Positions 1 through 8,943 of a stretch of 64,000 nt of DNA are shown piece after piece. A model generated the notes under the pieces. It was not told the origin of the DNA, did not search any database, and saw nothing but the letters and a program-made list of their open reading frames with translations. The translations under genes were made by a program, and so were the position numbers. Numbering within the stretch: the first letter of the stretch is position 1; each line of letters starts with the position of its first letter. Source of the DNA: CAVVEC01 sp963770485 (GTDB taxonomy: Bacteria > Acidobacteriota > Terriglobia > Terriglobales > Acidobacteriaceae); assembly GCA_963770485.1 (NCBI GenBank), contig CAVYPX010000011.1, forward strand, positions 1 to 64,000, in the 5' to 3' direction.

Positions 1-726
1 GCTAGGCGCCTGCGATTCCACCTGGGTAAACGTGCCATCTCCCTTGCTTAATAAAACCGTTATAGTTGCGTTGGGGTAACTGTTATTGCACGTAACCAGA
101 TCAACCTTGCCATCGCCATTCACATCACCTCTAGCCAGCAGGGTGGGCGCGGAAGCTACTGGGATGAGCGCCTGCACCTCGAAGTTGCCCTTGCCGTCGC
201 CGAGCAGTAACGCGACCGCGCTATCATTCGTGGCGATCGTGGCGAGATCGACATTCCCATCGCTATTAAAGTCCGCGGCGACGATTCCTACTGGGTTTTG
301 GCCGACGGGGTAGTCGACATGGCTTTGAAACGTACCATCACCGTTCCCCAGCAGGATAGAAATTGTTCCCGAATTCGCATTGATCACAGCAAGATCCAGC
401 TTTTTGTCGCCATTGAAATCGGCGGCTACTAGCGCCGTAGGATAGGATCCCGTCGCGTACGTTCCCTTGAGCACAAAACCCCCACTGCTCGACCCGAGCA
501 GTATGTCAATGGCGTCATGCTGCGGATCCGAAACTGCGATGTCGGGCCGACCGTCATGGTTAAAGTCAGCGACGATAACCGCACCATTGCTGCCAGCCTG
601 GAAATCGCCCCGTCCATAAAGATAGACCTGCGCTTGGGCGCTGGAAGACAAAACTGCGGCGGCTATAGTCACAAGAATGAGGAAAGACGTCATCCGGGAC
701 CGCACGATCCATGCACGGCTATTCAT
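1..726 (-). CDS. FG-GAP/VCBS repeat protein, 3' part cut by window edge
   Basis: The frame is open from an ATG at 724-726 to base 1, giving 242 residues with no stop, so the C-terminus lies outside the window. The start has a GAGGA ribosome site about 7 bases upstream. Residues 1 to about 27 form a Sec signal peptide ending near SSSAQAQ. Four FG-GAP repeats are visible, each with a calcium-binding DFN.DG..D core followed by ..LLG.G.G.F. Such repeats fold as blades of a secreted beta-propeller. The export and fold are well supported; the ligand is unknown. It resembles the protein at 25578-26732. Confidence 0.85.
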   Translation of the reverse strand, partial: MNSRAWIVRSRMTSFLILVTIAAAVLSSSAQAQVYLYGRGDFQAGSNGAVIVADFNHDGRPDIAVSDPQHDAIDILLGSSSGGFVLKGTYATGSYPTALVAADFNGDKKLDLAVINANSGTISILLGNGDGTFQSHVDYPVGQNPVGIVAADFNSDGNVDLATIATNDSAVALLLGDGKGNFEVQALIPVASAPTLLARGDVNGDGKVDLVTCNNSYPNATITVLLSKGDGTFTQVESQAPS

Positions 727-1016
727 AACTTGTCCTCGCTTAGAAACGGGCCAAATCGTATCACAAGAAGGCACAGTTCGCAGTGACATTCCTTCGCCAG
801 AGGATGCCGCAAAGCCGCTGTTACACGCTAAGTAGACGTACCGAGCAACGACCCGCGAGCCTCACAGGGGGCACCCTGAGGGGAACTAAGTTGTAGTCCT
901 GCCGGCGCATCTGGCGAGGCAACCCCTTCCCCGCCGTAATCACCGCTTCCATCCCGTACTTTGCTGTACAATCCGCCTCAGAAGCACTCCTGACAATTCA
1001 GGCATGGAGGCCCGAG
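727..1016. other. Intergenic region between divergent genes
   Basis: No convincing gene in either strand. A possible -10 box (TACAAT, 967-972) lies about 45 bases before the slipin start, but no good -35 box is seen at the right spacing. The stretch should carry the divergent promoters of the FG-GAP protein and the slipin. Confidence 0.4.
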
Positions 1017-1811
1017 ATGGAATTGGGATTTGGTTTCTCTACCATCGTCATCATCGTCGTCGTTCTATACCTTTTGAGTTCGATCAAGATCCTGGCGGAA
1101 TACGAGCGCGGCGTCATCTTTCGACTGGGCCGCCTGCTTCCTGAGGCGAAGGGGCCCGGAATCATTCTCGTCTTCGCTCCAGTCGATCGAATGGTGCGCG
1201 TCTCACTGCGCCAGGAAGCGCTGGAAGTTCCCCCGCAGGACATCATTACTCGCGACAACGTCACGCTGAAGGTAAATGCCGTGATCTTTCTGCGCGTGAT
1301 TGAGCCGCGCAAGGCCGTTGTGGAAGTTTCCAATTATGTGTACCAGACCTCGCAGTTCGCGCAGACAACTTTGCGCTCGGTATTGGGCGAGCAGGAACTG
1401 GATGAACTGCTAGCGCATCGCGACAAAATCAACTTGCGTTTGCAGAGCATCCTCGACACGCACACCGCACCCTGGGGCGTGAAAGTCGTGAACGTGGAAG
1501 TGAAGCAGGTGGACATGCCCGAGTCCATGCTGCGCGCCATGGCCAAGCAGGCCGAGGCGGAACGCGAGAAACGGTCGAAGATCATCCACGCGGAAGGTGA
1601 GTTCTCGGCGGCGCAACGTTTGGTGGATGCGGCCAAGCTTCTGGCCACAGAGCCAGTGAGCGTGCAGCTGCGTTATTTGCAGACCTTGACCGAAATCGGC
1701 GTGGAGAAAAACACTACCGTGATCTTCCCTGTTCCGGTGGATTTCTTCTCCGGTCTTCAAAAGATGTTGGGCAATGCTGACGGGAACGCTTCGCCGGGGG
1801 CGAAGAGCTGA
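1017..1811 (+). CDS. Slipin/stomatin-like SPFH (band 7) membrane protein
   Basis: 264 residues. A GGAGG at 1006-1010 fixes the ATG at 1017. One N-terminal membrane anchor (about residues 4-20) is followed by LAEYERGVIFRLGR, the conserved entry into the band 7 domain. The domain runs to about residue 200, with the typical DNVTLKVNAVIFLRV and the coiled ARMAKQAEAEREKR-type helix (here RAMAKQAEAEREKR). Slipins oligomerise on the cytoplasmic membrane and scaffold membrane microdomains or proteases. Most bacterial slipins sit beside an NfeD partner; none is present here. A SPOR protein follows after 36 bases, perhaps in the same transcript. Confidence 0.93.
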   Translation: MELGFGFSTIVIIVVVLYLLSSIKILAEYERGVIFRLGRLLPEAKGPGIILVFAPVDRMVRVSLRQEALEVPPQDIITRDNVTLKVNAVIFLRVIEPRKAVVEVSNYVYQTSQFAQTTLRSVLGEQELDELLAHRDKINLRLQSILDTHTAPWGVKVVNVEVKQVDMPESMLRAMAKQAEAEREKRSKIIHAEGEFSAAQRLVDAAKLLATEPVSVQLRYLQTLTEIGVEKNTTVIFPVPVDFFSGLQKMLGNADGNASPGAKS

Positions 1812-1847
1812 ACTGCTTTCGGCAGCAAAAGCCAGAGCGAGGTGGAA

Positions 1848-2447
1848 ATGGTAACGGCTACGTCTGAGGACACGGAGATTACCCTGGGCACGGGCAAAAT
1901 GCTCGCCGTATTTTTTGGGTTGGTGGTGCTCTGTGCCCTGTTTTTCGGCATGGGGTTTTCGCTGGGAAGGAATTCGGTCAGACCTGCGGTCGTCGATGCC
2001 TCGGCCGGGACAATCGTAACTACTGGAGGCGCCCGGCCATCGGCCGTCAAGGCCACGAACGGTGCAACTTCTCCCGCCGACATGACGTTTTACAAGGCGG
2101 TGGGGGACAAGGAGGCAGATGCCCGGCTGGCTACAAGCGAGAATGGGAACAACCCTCCAGACCCGAACCCGCCGGCGACTGCGCTTGACGTAAAGAATAC
2201 TCCCGCTGACCAAGCCGCCGCGCCGCCGCTGAACGGCTATTATGTGCAGGTGGCCGCTGTCAGCAAACAGGAAGACGCCGCGGCGCTGGTGGATGCCCTT
2301 AAGAAGAAAGACTATCCAGCATTCACCAATACGGCTCCGGACAATCTCTTTCACGTGCAGGTTGGACCCTACACCGACCTCAAGGATGCGGAGGCGATGC
2401 GTACCAAGCTGATCAGCGACGGATACAATCCCATTCTGAAAAAGTAG
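1848..2447 (+). CDS. Membrane-anchored SPOR-domain protein
   Basis: 199 residues from ATG 1848, which has AGG(TGG) about 5 bases upstream; a GTG at 1842 in the same frame is the alternative. A short cytoplasmic N-terminus precedes one membrane helix (about residues 18-40, MLAVFFGLVVLCALFFG). A Pro/Ala-rich linker follows, then a C-terminal SPOR domain (about 123-199) starting GYYVQVAAVSKQEDAAALVD. SPOR domains bind glycan strands lacking stem peptides at the division septum, so this protein likely acts in the periplasm at the septum. It follows the slipin gene closely. Confidence 0.88.
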   Translation: MVTATSEDTEITLGTGKMLAVFFGLVVLCALFFGMGFSLGRNSVRPAVVDASAGTIVTTGGARPSAVKATNGATSPADMTFYKAVGDKEADARLATSENGNNPPDPNPPATALDVKNTPADQAAAPPLNGYYVQVAAVSKQEDAAALVDALKKKDYPAFTNTAPDNLFHVQVGPYTDLKDAEAMRTKLISDGYNPILKK

Positions 2448-2449
2448 TG

Positions 2450-2515
2450 AGTAGCTCATAGTCGGGGGTCAGAGGCTGGTCGCCTGACGACTGACTGCTG
2501 ACCGCTGACGCCAGC
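2450..2515. repeat. GACT/CTGAC low-complexity patch
   Basis: A patch of imperfect reiterations of TGAC, GACT and AGTC fills the space between the SPOR gene stop and the ArsR start. Comparable patches occur at 19784-19823, 43883-43926 and 45465-45490. It leaves the arsR-like gene without a recognisable ribosome site. Confidence 0.6.
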
Positions 2516-2524
2516 TTCCAAGCC

Positions 2525-2824
2525 ATGACCGATCCGGAGCAAATACTGAATCGCAGGTTGCAGGCGATCGCGGATCCCACACGCCGGAAAATTCTGCACG
2601 CTCTCAAGGAGCGCGGAGGTTGCTCCATCGGCAAAGACGTGGGACTTTGCGCCTCTGACATCGAAGAACGGGTTCACCTTTCCCAGCCCACGATCTCTCA
2701 TCACATGTCGATTCTGCGAGAGGCGGGTCTGGTGGAAGCCCAGAAGCTGGGCCAATGGATGTGGTATCGGCGAAACGAACCGGCCTTGCGGGAATTTGCC
2801 CGTAGATTGCGCGAGAGCCTTTAG
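2525..2824 (+). CDS. ArsR-family winged-helix transcriptional regulator
   Basis: 99 residues, about the size of a minimal ArsR repressor. Residues 15-95 form the winged helix: IADPTRRKILHAL begins the first helices, and LSQPTISHHMSILREAGLV (about 53-71) is the recognition helix with its turn. The wing carries QKLGQWMWYRRN. Two cysteines (about residues 33 and 42) lie in the loop before the HTH; they could sense metal or redox state, but they do not form the classic ELCVCDL metal motif. No Shine-Dalgarno sequence is evident. The target is unknown; no obvious metal-transport gene is adjacent. Confidence 0.88.
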   Translation: MTDPEQILNRRLQAIADPTRRKILHALKERGGCSIGKDVGLCASDIEERVHLSQPTISHHMSILREAGLVEAQKLGQWMWYRRNEPALREFARRLRESL

Positions 2825-3000
2825 TGCAAGTCAGCAGGTGGAAACAAGCGGGTCTCTCCACTCCGCTTCCCCTTCCGTATCGGAAGGGGAAACTCCGGTC
2901 GAGATGACAGTTTAGAATCTGCTCATCCTGAGAGGCTGTGACTTTCGGCATGTCAGGACGACATGGCCTTTCACGAATTCACCGGCCCCATTCCAGGCCT

Positions 3001-3058
3001 GTCATCCTGAGCGAAGTTGTCGTGTGCGAAGCGCACGACAACGCAGTCGAAGGATCCC
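3001..3058. repeat. REP-like nested palindrome
   Basis: Outer GTCATCCTGAGCGAAG and GCAGTCGAAGGATC flank an inner palindrome GTTGTCGTGTGCG/CGCACGACAAC. The same flanks with different inner palindromes recur at 3156-3212 (inverted), 20784-20841 (inverted) and 51434-51504, and in the spacers of the tRNA array near 63 kb. Confidence 0.65.
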
Positions 3059-3155
3059 TATGGTTCAATCGCTGCAAAGACGCTGCAGGGAATTCTCACC
3101 ATCTTCCAGAAAGAATACCTCGAACCTGCCGACCCACGCTTGCGTTATGGGGGTT

Positions 3156-3212
3156 CTTCGACTCCGTGGGATGTTCGCTTGGCGAACATCCCACTCCGCT
3201 CAGAATGACAAT
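3156..3212. repeat. REP-like nested palindrome, inverted copy
   Basis: Inverted relative to 3001-3058: TTCTTCGACTCCG and CTCCGCTCAGAATGACA flank the inner palindrome TGGGATGTTCGC/GCGAACATCCCA. The inner sequence is unrelated to that of its neighbour although the flanks match. Confidence 0.6.
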
Positions 3213-3291
3213 TCTTTGCGGGCCTGCGCCTTCATCAATCCGCTAACTAAGGTGCAGGAAATCAGTCTACACTTTCGTGAAAATAGCCTAG

Positions 3292-6200
3292 CTAGTCGGC
3301 AGTCGCGGCTTGGGTCTTCTGTAACAGACGCCGTGCGTGGGAAATCAGATCAGCGACTTCGAACGGTTTCACCAGGTAGGGCACATTGTTTTCCTGCAGG
3401 AAACCACGTATCTCCGGCTCGGCGACACTGGAGAAAGTGAACAGTAAATGTTTCTGCAGGTTCGCGCAGTTCTCTCCCAGCCAGCCGTACACCTCAGTCG
3501 GACCCCAGCCGCCGGGCATCTTGCCATCCATGATGACCGCGTCGAAGGATTGGTTCCGCAGCACTGCCTTCATCTCGTCACTGTTCATTGAGGTGATGAC
3601 CTCGGCCCCCGCGCCGGCCAGCACATCGCGCTCGAACTCCAGCACAGCTTCTTCATTCTCCACCAGCAGAATGCGCCCCTCGATCGCCAGCTCACGGCGG
3701 GGCGCAACCGATGCCTTATCTGGAGACTCGTTCTGTCCCGCGGCGGGCAAGCGTACTTCGATAATCGCCCCACCCTCGTCGCGGTTGCGCGCGGAAATCT
3801 CTCCTTCATGCTCTTTGATGATCCCGTAGCAGATACTCAGGCCCAGGCCGGTTCCTTTGCCCACACTCTTGGTGGTATAAAACGGCTCAAAAATGCGATG
3901 TGGTTCCTTGATGCCGGGGCCGGAATCGTGAAATTCCGTGTGCACGGCGCCCTTGTTCGCGTAAACATACACTTTCAACATACCGCCCTGACCGCCGTCC
4001 AGCATGGCGTCTACGGCGTTGTTGATGATATTCAGAAAGACCTGCTCCAACTGGTGAGGGTCGGCGGTGACGGCGGGAAGCGCGGGCTCGATCTTGCGCT
4101 CCAACTTGATGTTGTTCACTTTCAGATCGTAATCGCGCAGGGCAAGCGTCTCGTCCAGCACTTTTGGAATATCCACTTGCTGCTTTTGCGGCTTACGTTG
4201 GCGGGCAAAGGATAAGAGATTCTGCACCACGCGATGAGTCCGCTGCGCTTGCTTGAAGAGTTTGTTGACGAACTCCGCAGCCCGCTCACCCAGCCCCTCG
4301 CTTTCCAGAAGCTGGGCGTAACCCAAAATGGCAGTTAAGGGATTGTTGAGTTCGTGGGCTACACCGGAAATCAACTGGCCGACCGCGGACATCTTCTCGC
4401 TTTGCAGCAACTGCTCTTGCGTCTTTCGCAGATCTTCGTAGGCGCGGCAGGTTTCTTCATAGAGGCGGACTTTTTCAATGGTGGTGGCCAGTTGACGGCC
4501 GATTGCCACCAGCAGATTTTCATCGTTGCTGGTGTACTCCCGGCTCTTGCTGCTGCTGATGCCCATCACTCCCATGGGCATGTCTTTGCTCCAGAGCAGT
4601 ACCCAGATCCAGGAATTCAAGCCGTCGGCCCGAATAAAGTCGGCTACCAAGGCAGGAAGATGCGGCAGGTATTCCGGCGTGATCACTTCGGTGCGGGAGC
4701 GGGTCACAAGATCGCCGAAACCGCCTGGAAACCGGATCTCCGAGAAGCGGGCGCGATCGGCGCTGCGCTGTCCCCACCCGGCGCGGCGACGGAAAGTGGT
4801 TTCGTCCGAGTCCGCGAGATAAATCGAACCCGTTTCCGCACCCAGCAGCGAGATAACCTGGCGCAACGTGAGATTAAGAATTTCGTCCAGATCAAAAGAC
4901 TGGGTCGCGATTACCGCCATGGCGTTGAGCGCGTTCAGTTCGCGATTGCGCCGCCGGATTTCGTCTTCGGCTCGTTTCTTTTCGGTGATATCGAGGAGAA
5001 AGCCCTGATAGCGTTCAATTTTGCCGCTGGAATTGCGCGTCAGAAAACTGCTTTCCAGCGCGCTCAGAATAGTGCCGTCTTTTCGGCGTAGCGTTACCTC
5101 AAAATTGCGGATGTAATTGTGCAGCTCGATCTCGCGGCGGAATGCGTCCCGCTGCTCCGCGGAGGCGTAAAGCTGGGTGTCCAGATCGACTGCCATCAAC
5201 TCTTCCCGGCTGGTGTATCCCAGCATGCGCATAAAGGCGTCATTGCAATCGAGCAGTTGACCGGTATGGGTGGCTACGAACACGCCTTCCTGGGCCTGCT
5301 CGAACAGGAGACGATATTTCTCTTCCGCGACCCGCCGGTCCGTGGCATCCCGCACCACGTGGATGGTGCCTCTCTGCTGGCTTCCTTGCTCGGTGTAGGA
5401 CGAAGTGGAAATCATGGAATAGCCACCGAAGCAAGGATCGGCAGCCTCGTAATAACCGTCGCCCGCCCTGACGCAGTAGGGACATCCACTCCAATTCCCG
5501 CTCTGCGGCAGCACCGCTTGGCAAGCTTCGCCCGTGACGTCCGCCGGCGCCTGGCCAAGACGCTGCAACAGCGCGTGATTTGCCTTCACAATGTGGAATT
5601 CCGCATCGTGAACTAGGACCAGATCCTGAATGGAATCGAAGGTATTCGCCCACTGCCGGTGAGAGCGCAGAATCTGCTCTACCAGCCGGAGGTTTTCGAC
5701 GGCCAACCCGAGTTGATGCGCGCTCGTGGTCAGAAACTCCATTTCGTCTGGAGTGTAGGTGAGCCGGTGGCGCACGCCCAAGGACAGGGTTCCAATCACC
5801 GATTTTTTGCCCAGCACGGGCAGCGTCACGATATGGTGAAAGCGTTCCCGCTTCAGAAAGGGGCGGATCGCATCGGCCGCGGTCGAGGTCGCAATCACCA
5901 TCGGCACGCTTTCGGCGATGATCGCCTTGCGCGTTTCATCCAGCGACACCGAACCCCGGTCGCGCAGGAAGTCCTGGGAAAGCCCGATTTGCTGGGCGAT
6001 GACCAACTTGTCACCTTCCAGCAGGCGAAACCAGGCGGCTTTGGCACCCATCAGCGCCTTGAGCTCCTCCAGTGCGGTTTCCATCATCGGTCCGTGCTGC
6101 TGGGCTCGCGTAATGCTGGTGGTAAGCGCATTGAGCACGCCCAGACGGCGGGTGCGCATCTTGGAATCGTCAAAGACCACCAGCAGCATGCTGAATCCAA

Positions 6201-6783
6201 AAAGCAGGTCAGACGCCAGATCGGACCCCGGTGGAAGGTGCGCAGTGAAAGGCGCCCAGTCCAGATGTACCAGCAGCAGGCTGATGCTGAGGAGCCAGGA
6301 GCCGATCTCCCAACGCGCCCATCGGAAGCGGATCAATTGAATCGCCGCCGCGACCGTGAGGATGCGATACGAAATCTCCAGAACCAGGCGCAGCGTGTAG
6401 GAATCAGGCCACCACAGGGCACGCGCGGCGGCATAGCCGATCATCGCAATCGAGATCACCAGCAACGGCAATAACGCCTTGCGAGCATGCGAATAGACGA
6501 AAACAGCGGCCGTAAACAAAGATACGGCCAGAACGAATTGCGATTGGGAGACGGCGACCAGGTAATGCGGGCTGGAGCTGGCGAGCGCCCCGTGAAGTGT
6601 CCACCCAGAAACAAAATAAGCCAGCCATCCCAGTATCCAGATCAGCAGGTAGCGCTCACGAAAGGTGCGAAACACCAGTAGGCTGGCCGCCAATATGATG
6701 AGGGTCACCGATTCCACCGCCACCAGCTTGGCAACGGCCAGGTCTCCGAAGGCGTGCCCGGCGAACAAGACGGAGCTATTCAT
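3292..6783 (-). CDS. Membrane hybrid sensor histidine kinase (GAF-PAS-PAS-GAF-HisKA-HATPase-REC)
   Basis: 1163 residues. About seven hydrophobic segments occupy residues 10-205 and form a membrane sensor module. Then come a GAF domain (about 235-370), a PAS domain with a CPYC pair (375-485), a second PAS/PAC (490-602), a GAF domain (615-775), HisKA with phosphorylatable His810 in SGVAHELNNPL, an HATPase (about 860-1020, with DSGPGI and GTGLGLSI) and a receiver (about 1040-1155). The receiver keeps the phospho-acceptor Asp (VIMDGKMPG) and the Lys (LVKPF), but the usual acidic pair is ENE (ILLVENEEA), so one metal-binding acid is replaced by Asn. It is divergent from an HD-GYP regulator, its probable partner. 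The signal is unknown. Confidence 0.93.
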   Translation of the reverse strand: MNSSVLFAGHAFGDLAVAKLVAVESVTLIILAASLLVFRTFRERYLLIWILGWLAYFVSGWTLHGALASSSPHYLVAVSQSQFVLAVSLFTAAVFVYSHARKALLPLLVISIAMIGYAAARALWWPDSYTLRLVLEISYRILTVAAAIQLIRFRWARWEIGSWLLSISLLLVHLDWAPFTAHLPPGSDLASDLLFGFSMLLVVFDDSKMRTRRLGVLNALTTSITRAQQHGPMMETALEELKALMGAKAAWFRLLEGDKLVIAQQIGLSQDFLRDRGSVSLDETRKAIIAESVPMVIATSTAADAIRPFLKRERFHHIVTLPVLGKKSVIGTLSLGVRHRLTYTPDEMEFLTTSAHQLGLAVENLRLVEQILRSHRQWANTFDSIQDLVLVHDAEFHIVKANHALLQRLGQAPADVTGEACQAVLPQSGNWSGCPYCVRAGDGYYEAADPCFGGYSMISTSSYTEQGSQQRGTIHVVRDATDRRVAEEKYRLLFEQAQEGVFVATHTGQLLDCNDAFMRMLGYTSREELMAVDLDTQLYASAEQRDAFRREIELHNYIRNFEVTLRRKDGTILSALESSFLTRNSSGKIERYQGFLLDITEKKRAEDEIRRRNRELNALNAMAVIATQSFDLDEILNLTLRQVISLLGAETGSIYLADSDETTFRRRAGWGQRSADRARFSEIRFPGGFGDLVTRSRTEVITPEYLPHLPALVADFIRADGLNSWIWVLLWSKDMPMGVMGISSSKSREYTSNDENLLVAIGRQLATTIEKVRLYEETCRAYEDLRKTQEQLLQSEKMSAVGQLISGVAHELNNPLTAILGYAQLLESEGLGERAAEFVNKLFKQAQRTHRVVQNLLSFARQRKPQKQQVDIPKVLDETLALRDYDLKVNNIKLERKIEPALPAVTADPHQLEQVFLNIINNAVDAMLDGGQGGMLKVYVYANKGAVHTEFHDSGPGIKEPHRIFEPFYTTKSVGKGTGLGLSICYGIIKEHEGEISARNRDEGGAIIEVRLPAAGQNESPDKASVAPRRELAIEGRILLVENEEAVLEFERDVLAGAGAEVITSMNSDEMKAVLRNQSFDAVIMDGKMPGGWGPTEVYGWLGENCANLQKHLLFTFSSVAEPEIRGFLQENNVPYLVKPFEVADLISHARRLLQKTQAATAD

Positions 6784-6916
6784 CGCAATAAAGTGACTCT
6801 AAGCGCTGGTTCGTTAATAACACGGCCTGCCGGTTGGCCAAGCAGCTTTCCGACTCTGGATGATTACTTTCGGAACCCGGAAATGGGACACGATTCGCGA
6901 TACACTGGGAATAGCC

Positions 6917-8011
6917 ATGCCCGCTGAACGCATCTTGGTGGTCGACGACGAGGAGTCGATTCGCGAAATCGTGTGCTCCATGCTGGCCGCGGCCAACTAT
7001 AAGACGCGGCAGGCTTCTTCCGGCCTGAAAGCCTTGGCGGTGCTCGATTCCGGGGAGGTATTCGAGTTGATGCTTTCTGATCTGATGATGGCCGACTTGG
7101 ATGGCAACGGCCTGCTCGAACGCACCAAGGAAAAATTCCCGGATATGCCCGTGGTCATGGTCACCGCCGTCCATGACATCTCAGTCGCCTTGGCCGCCAT
7201 TCGCAATGGCGCCTACGATTACTTGCTGAAGCCTTTCGAGCGCGAACAGTTGCTGGCCACGGTTCGGCGCGCGCTGGAGAATCGCAGGCTCAAGCTGGAA
7301 AACCGCGACTATCAAACTAACCTGGAAGAACTGGTCGCCGCCCGCACCGAGCAGTTGCGTACGGCCATGGGTACCCTGGAGCGGTCGTACGACATCACGC
7401 TGGAAGCGTTGGGCGATGCTCTCGACCTCAAGGATGCCGAGACTGAAGGCCATTCCAAGCGGGTAACGGCATTCACCATTGCCATTGCCCGGGCCATGGG
7501 AATATCCAAAGATCAGATTGCAGTGATTGCCCGCGGCGCCTTCCTTCACGACATCGGCAAAATGGCGATTCCCGATGCTATCCTGCGCAAGCCCGGCGCC
7601 CTGACCGCGGATGAAATCGCCATCATGCGGGAGCACTGTTACCGCGGCTTTCAGATGCTGAGGAAAATCCCTTTTCTCGCCGAGGCGGCCGAGATCGTCT
7701 ACTCTCACCAGGAGCGCTTCGATGGCACCGGCTATCCACGAGGATTGAAGGGCGAGGAGATCCCACTGGGTGCGCGTTTGTTCTCGGTGGCCGATACGCT
7801 GGATGCCATTACTTCGGATCGTCCCTATCGCGCCGCGCAGACTCTGTCTGCGGCGCGGAAAGAGATTGAACTCTGGTCGGGACGCCAGTTTGACCCAGAG
7901 GTGGTGAAAACATTTCTCTCGATGCCGGAAAACATCTGGGGCGACCTGCGCCAGGATATCAACGCACAAATCAACCGCTTTGCCTACTCCACGGCCAAGA
8001 GTTCGACGTGA
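6917..8011 (+). CDS. HD-GYP response regulator (c-di-GMP phosphodiesterase)
   Basis: 364 residues from ATG 6917, preceded by TGGGA at good spacing; an in-frame ATG at 6860 lacks a ribosome site. Residues 1-125 are a receiver with the acidic pair VVDDEE, phospho-acceptor Asp55 and Lys in LLKPF. A coiled linker (about 125-165) joins an HD-GYP domain with HDIGK (His211-Asp212) and FDGTGYPRGLKG (GYP at 272-274). HD-GYP enzymes hydrolyse c-di-GMP. The gene is divergent from the hybrid kinase with 133 bases between the starts, which suggests a cognate pair. Confidence 0.94.
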   Translation: MPAERILVVDDEESIREIVCSMLAAANYKTRQASSGLKALAVLDSGEVFELMLSDLMMADLDGNGLLERTKEKFPDMPVVMVTAVHDISVALAAIRNGAYDYLLKPFEREQLLATVRRALENRRLKLENRDYQTNLEELVAARTEQLRTAMGTLERSYDITLEALGDALDLKDAETEGHSKRVTAFTIAIARAMGISKDQIAVIARGAFLHDIGKMAIPDAILRKPGALTADEIAIMREHCYRGFQMLRKIPFLAEAAEIVYSHQERFDGTGYPRGLKGEEIPLGARLFSVADTLDAITSDRPYRAAQTLSAARKEIELWSGRQFDPEVVKTFLSMPENIWGDLRQDINAQINRFAYSTAKSST

Positions 8012-8146
8012 CCTCGACCCGTTTCTGACTGCAGTTTCCGTCTATTCCCGCAAGTTACGCGCGGCTTTGCGTTCTTTGTATGGCAAAGGGCCGAGGCGTA
8101 TAACTTTCTTTGTGGATCATATTTGTGGATCATGGGGAGAGAAATT

Positions 8147-8869
8147 ATGAAAGCTTCCATCCAGTTGCTGTTGGTCTTGATCATAGCCGCGACGTTTGCT
8201 GGCGCGCAGGATCACCCCGCACTCGCGGCGCAACCGAACACCGTCTACGTCACCGCCGATGGAAAATTTGAAGCCAATCCGGACACCGCTGTCGTCCAAT
8301 TCAACATCTCCGCCCAGGAAGACAACTCCCGCGCGGCCTTTGACCGGGCCTCGAAAGCCGCCGAACAAATTCGGCAGATTTTGCGCACCAACGGGATTGA
8401 GCCGCAGGCGGCTCAAATCGGCACTTTCTCTATCGAGCCGGTTTACGACTACAAGCCCGCAAAGCGAAAGCTGGCTGGCTATCAGGTGAATGCCAGCGTG
8501 TCTCTGAAGTTAAAGGATTTCACGAAAGTGGCGCCCATCGTGCAGCAGCTCTCCGACAGCGACATTACAGGCGATCAGTCGCTCAGCTACACGCTCGAGG
8601 ATATGGACGCGGCCAAAGGCAAGGCCGTCGAGGACGCATACCGGCGTGCCCGCGCCTCAGCCGAGACGGTGGCTCACGCCGCGGGACGCGTTTTGGGTGA
8701 ATTATCGTACGCTTCCGTGGATACGTTCGAAAACCCGCGGGTGGTTCCTATGGTCCAGCCGATGGCGAGAATGGCCACGGCCGTCGGTGCGCCTGCCCCG
8801 ACAGAGCAATTCACACCGCAGACCATCACCGTGACGGCCCACGTGAATGCGCTGTTTACGTTGAAGTAA
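8147..8869 (+). CDS. Secreted SIMPL (DUF541) domain protein
   Basis: 240 residues from ATG 8147, which has GGGGAG 7 bases upstream; upstream in-frame ATGs at 8123 and 8132 lack such a site. Residues 1-20 are a signal peptide ending FAGAQ. The rest is a SIMPL domain beginning NTVYVTADGKFEANPDTAVV, with the conserved GYQVNASVSLKLKDF middle and VTAHVNALFTLK end. SIMPL proteins are periplasmic and in other bacteria are linked to oxidative stress; the biochemical role is not settled. The gene stands alone. Confidence 0.9.
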   Translation: MKASIQLLLVLIIAATFAGAQDHPALAAQPNTVYVTADGKFEANPDTAVVQFNISAQEDNSRAAFDRASKAAEQIRQILRTNGIEPQAAQIGTFSIEPVYDYKPAKRKLAGYQVNASVSLKLKDFTKVAPIVQQLSDSDITGDQSLSYTLEDMDAAKGKAVEDAYRRARASAETVAHAAGRVLGELSYASVDTFENPRVVPMVQPMARMATAVGAPAPTEQFTPQTITVTAHVNALFTLK

Positions 8870-8943
8870 GCGTGGCTCGACCGGGGGAGCTGGATTTATA
8901 CAGTGGAGGACGGTCGTCCTCGCCCTTCCGGCGGCGCAGGCCC

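Larger units (their letters stand above)
2825..3291. other. Gene-free stretch holding three palindromic REP-like elements
   Basis: No convincing gene. Three nested palindromes lie at about 2855-2912, 3001-3058 and 3156-3212. Each has an outer half resembling GTCATCCTGAGCG and an inner palindrome that differs between copies (for example GTTGTCGTG/CACGACAAC and TGGGATGTTCGC/GCGAACATCCCA). The third copy is inverted relative to the second. Confidence 0.7.

Noticed and set aside
1410..2459. A 349-codon minus-strand frame over the slipin and SPOR genes
   Set aside because: It overlaps two well-supported genes, has no ribosome site and reads as a His/Arg-rich product typical of antisense frames.
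4354..5091. A 245-codon frame opposite the histidine kinase
   Set aside because: Antisense to conserved GAF and PAS domains; no ribosome site or family resemblance.
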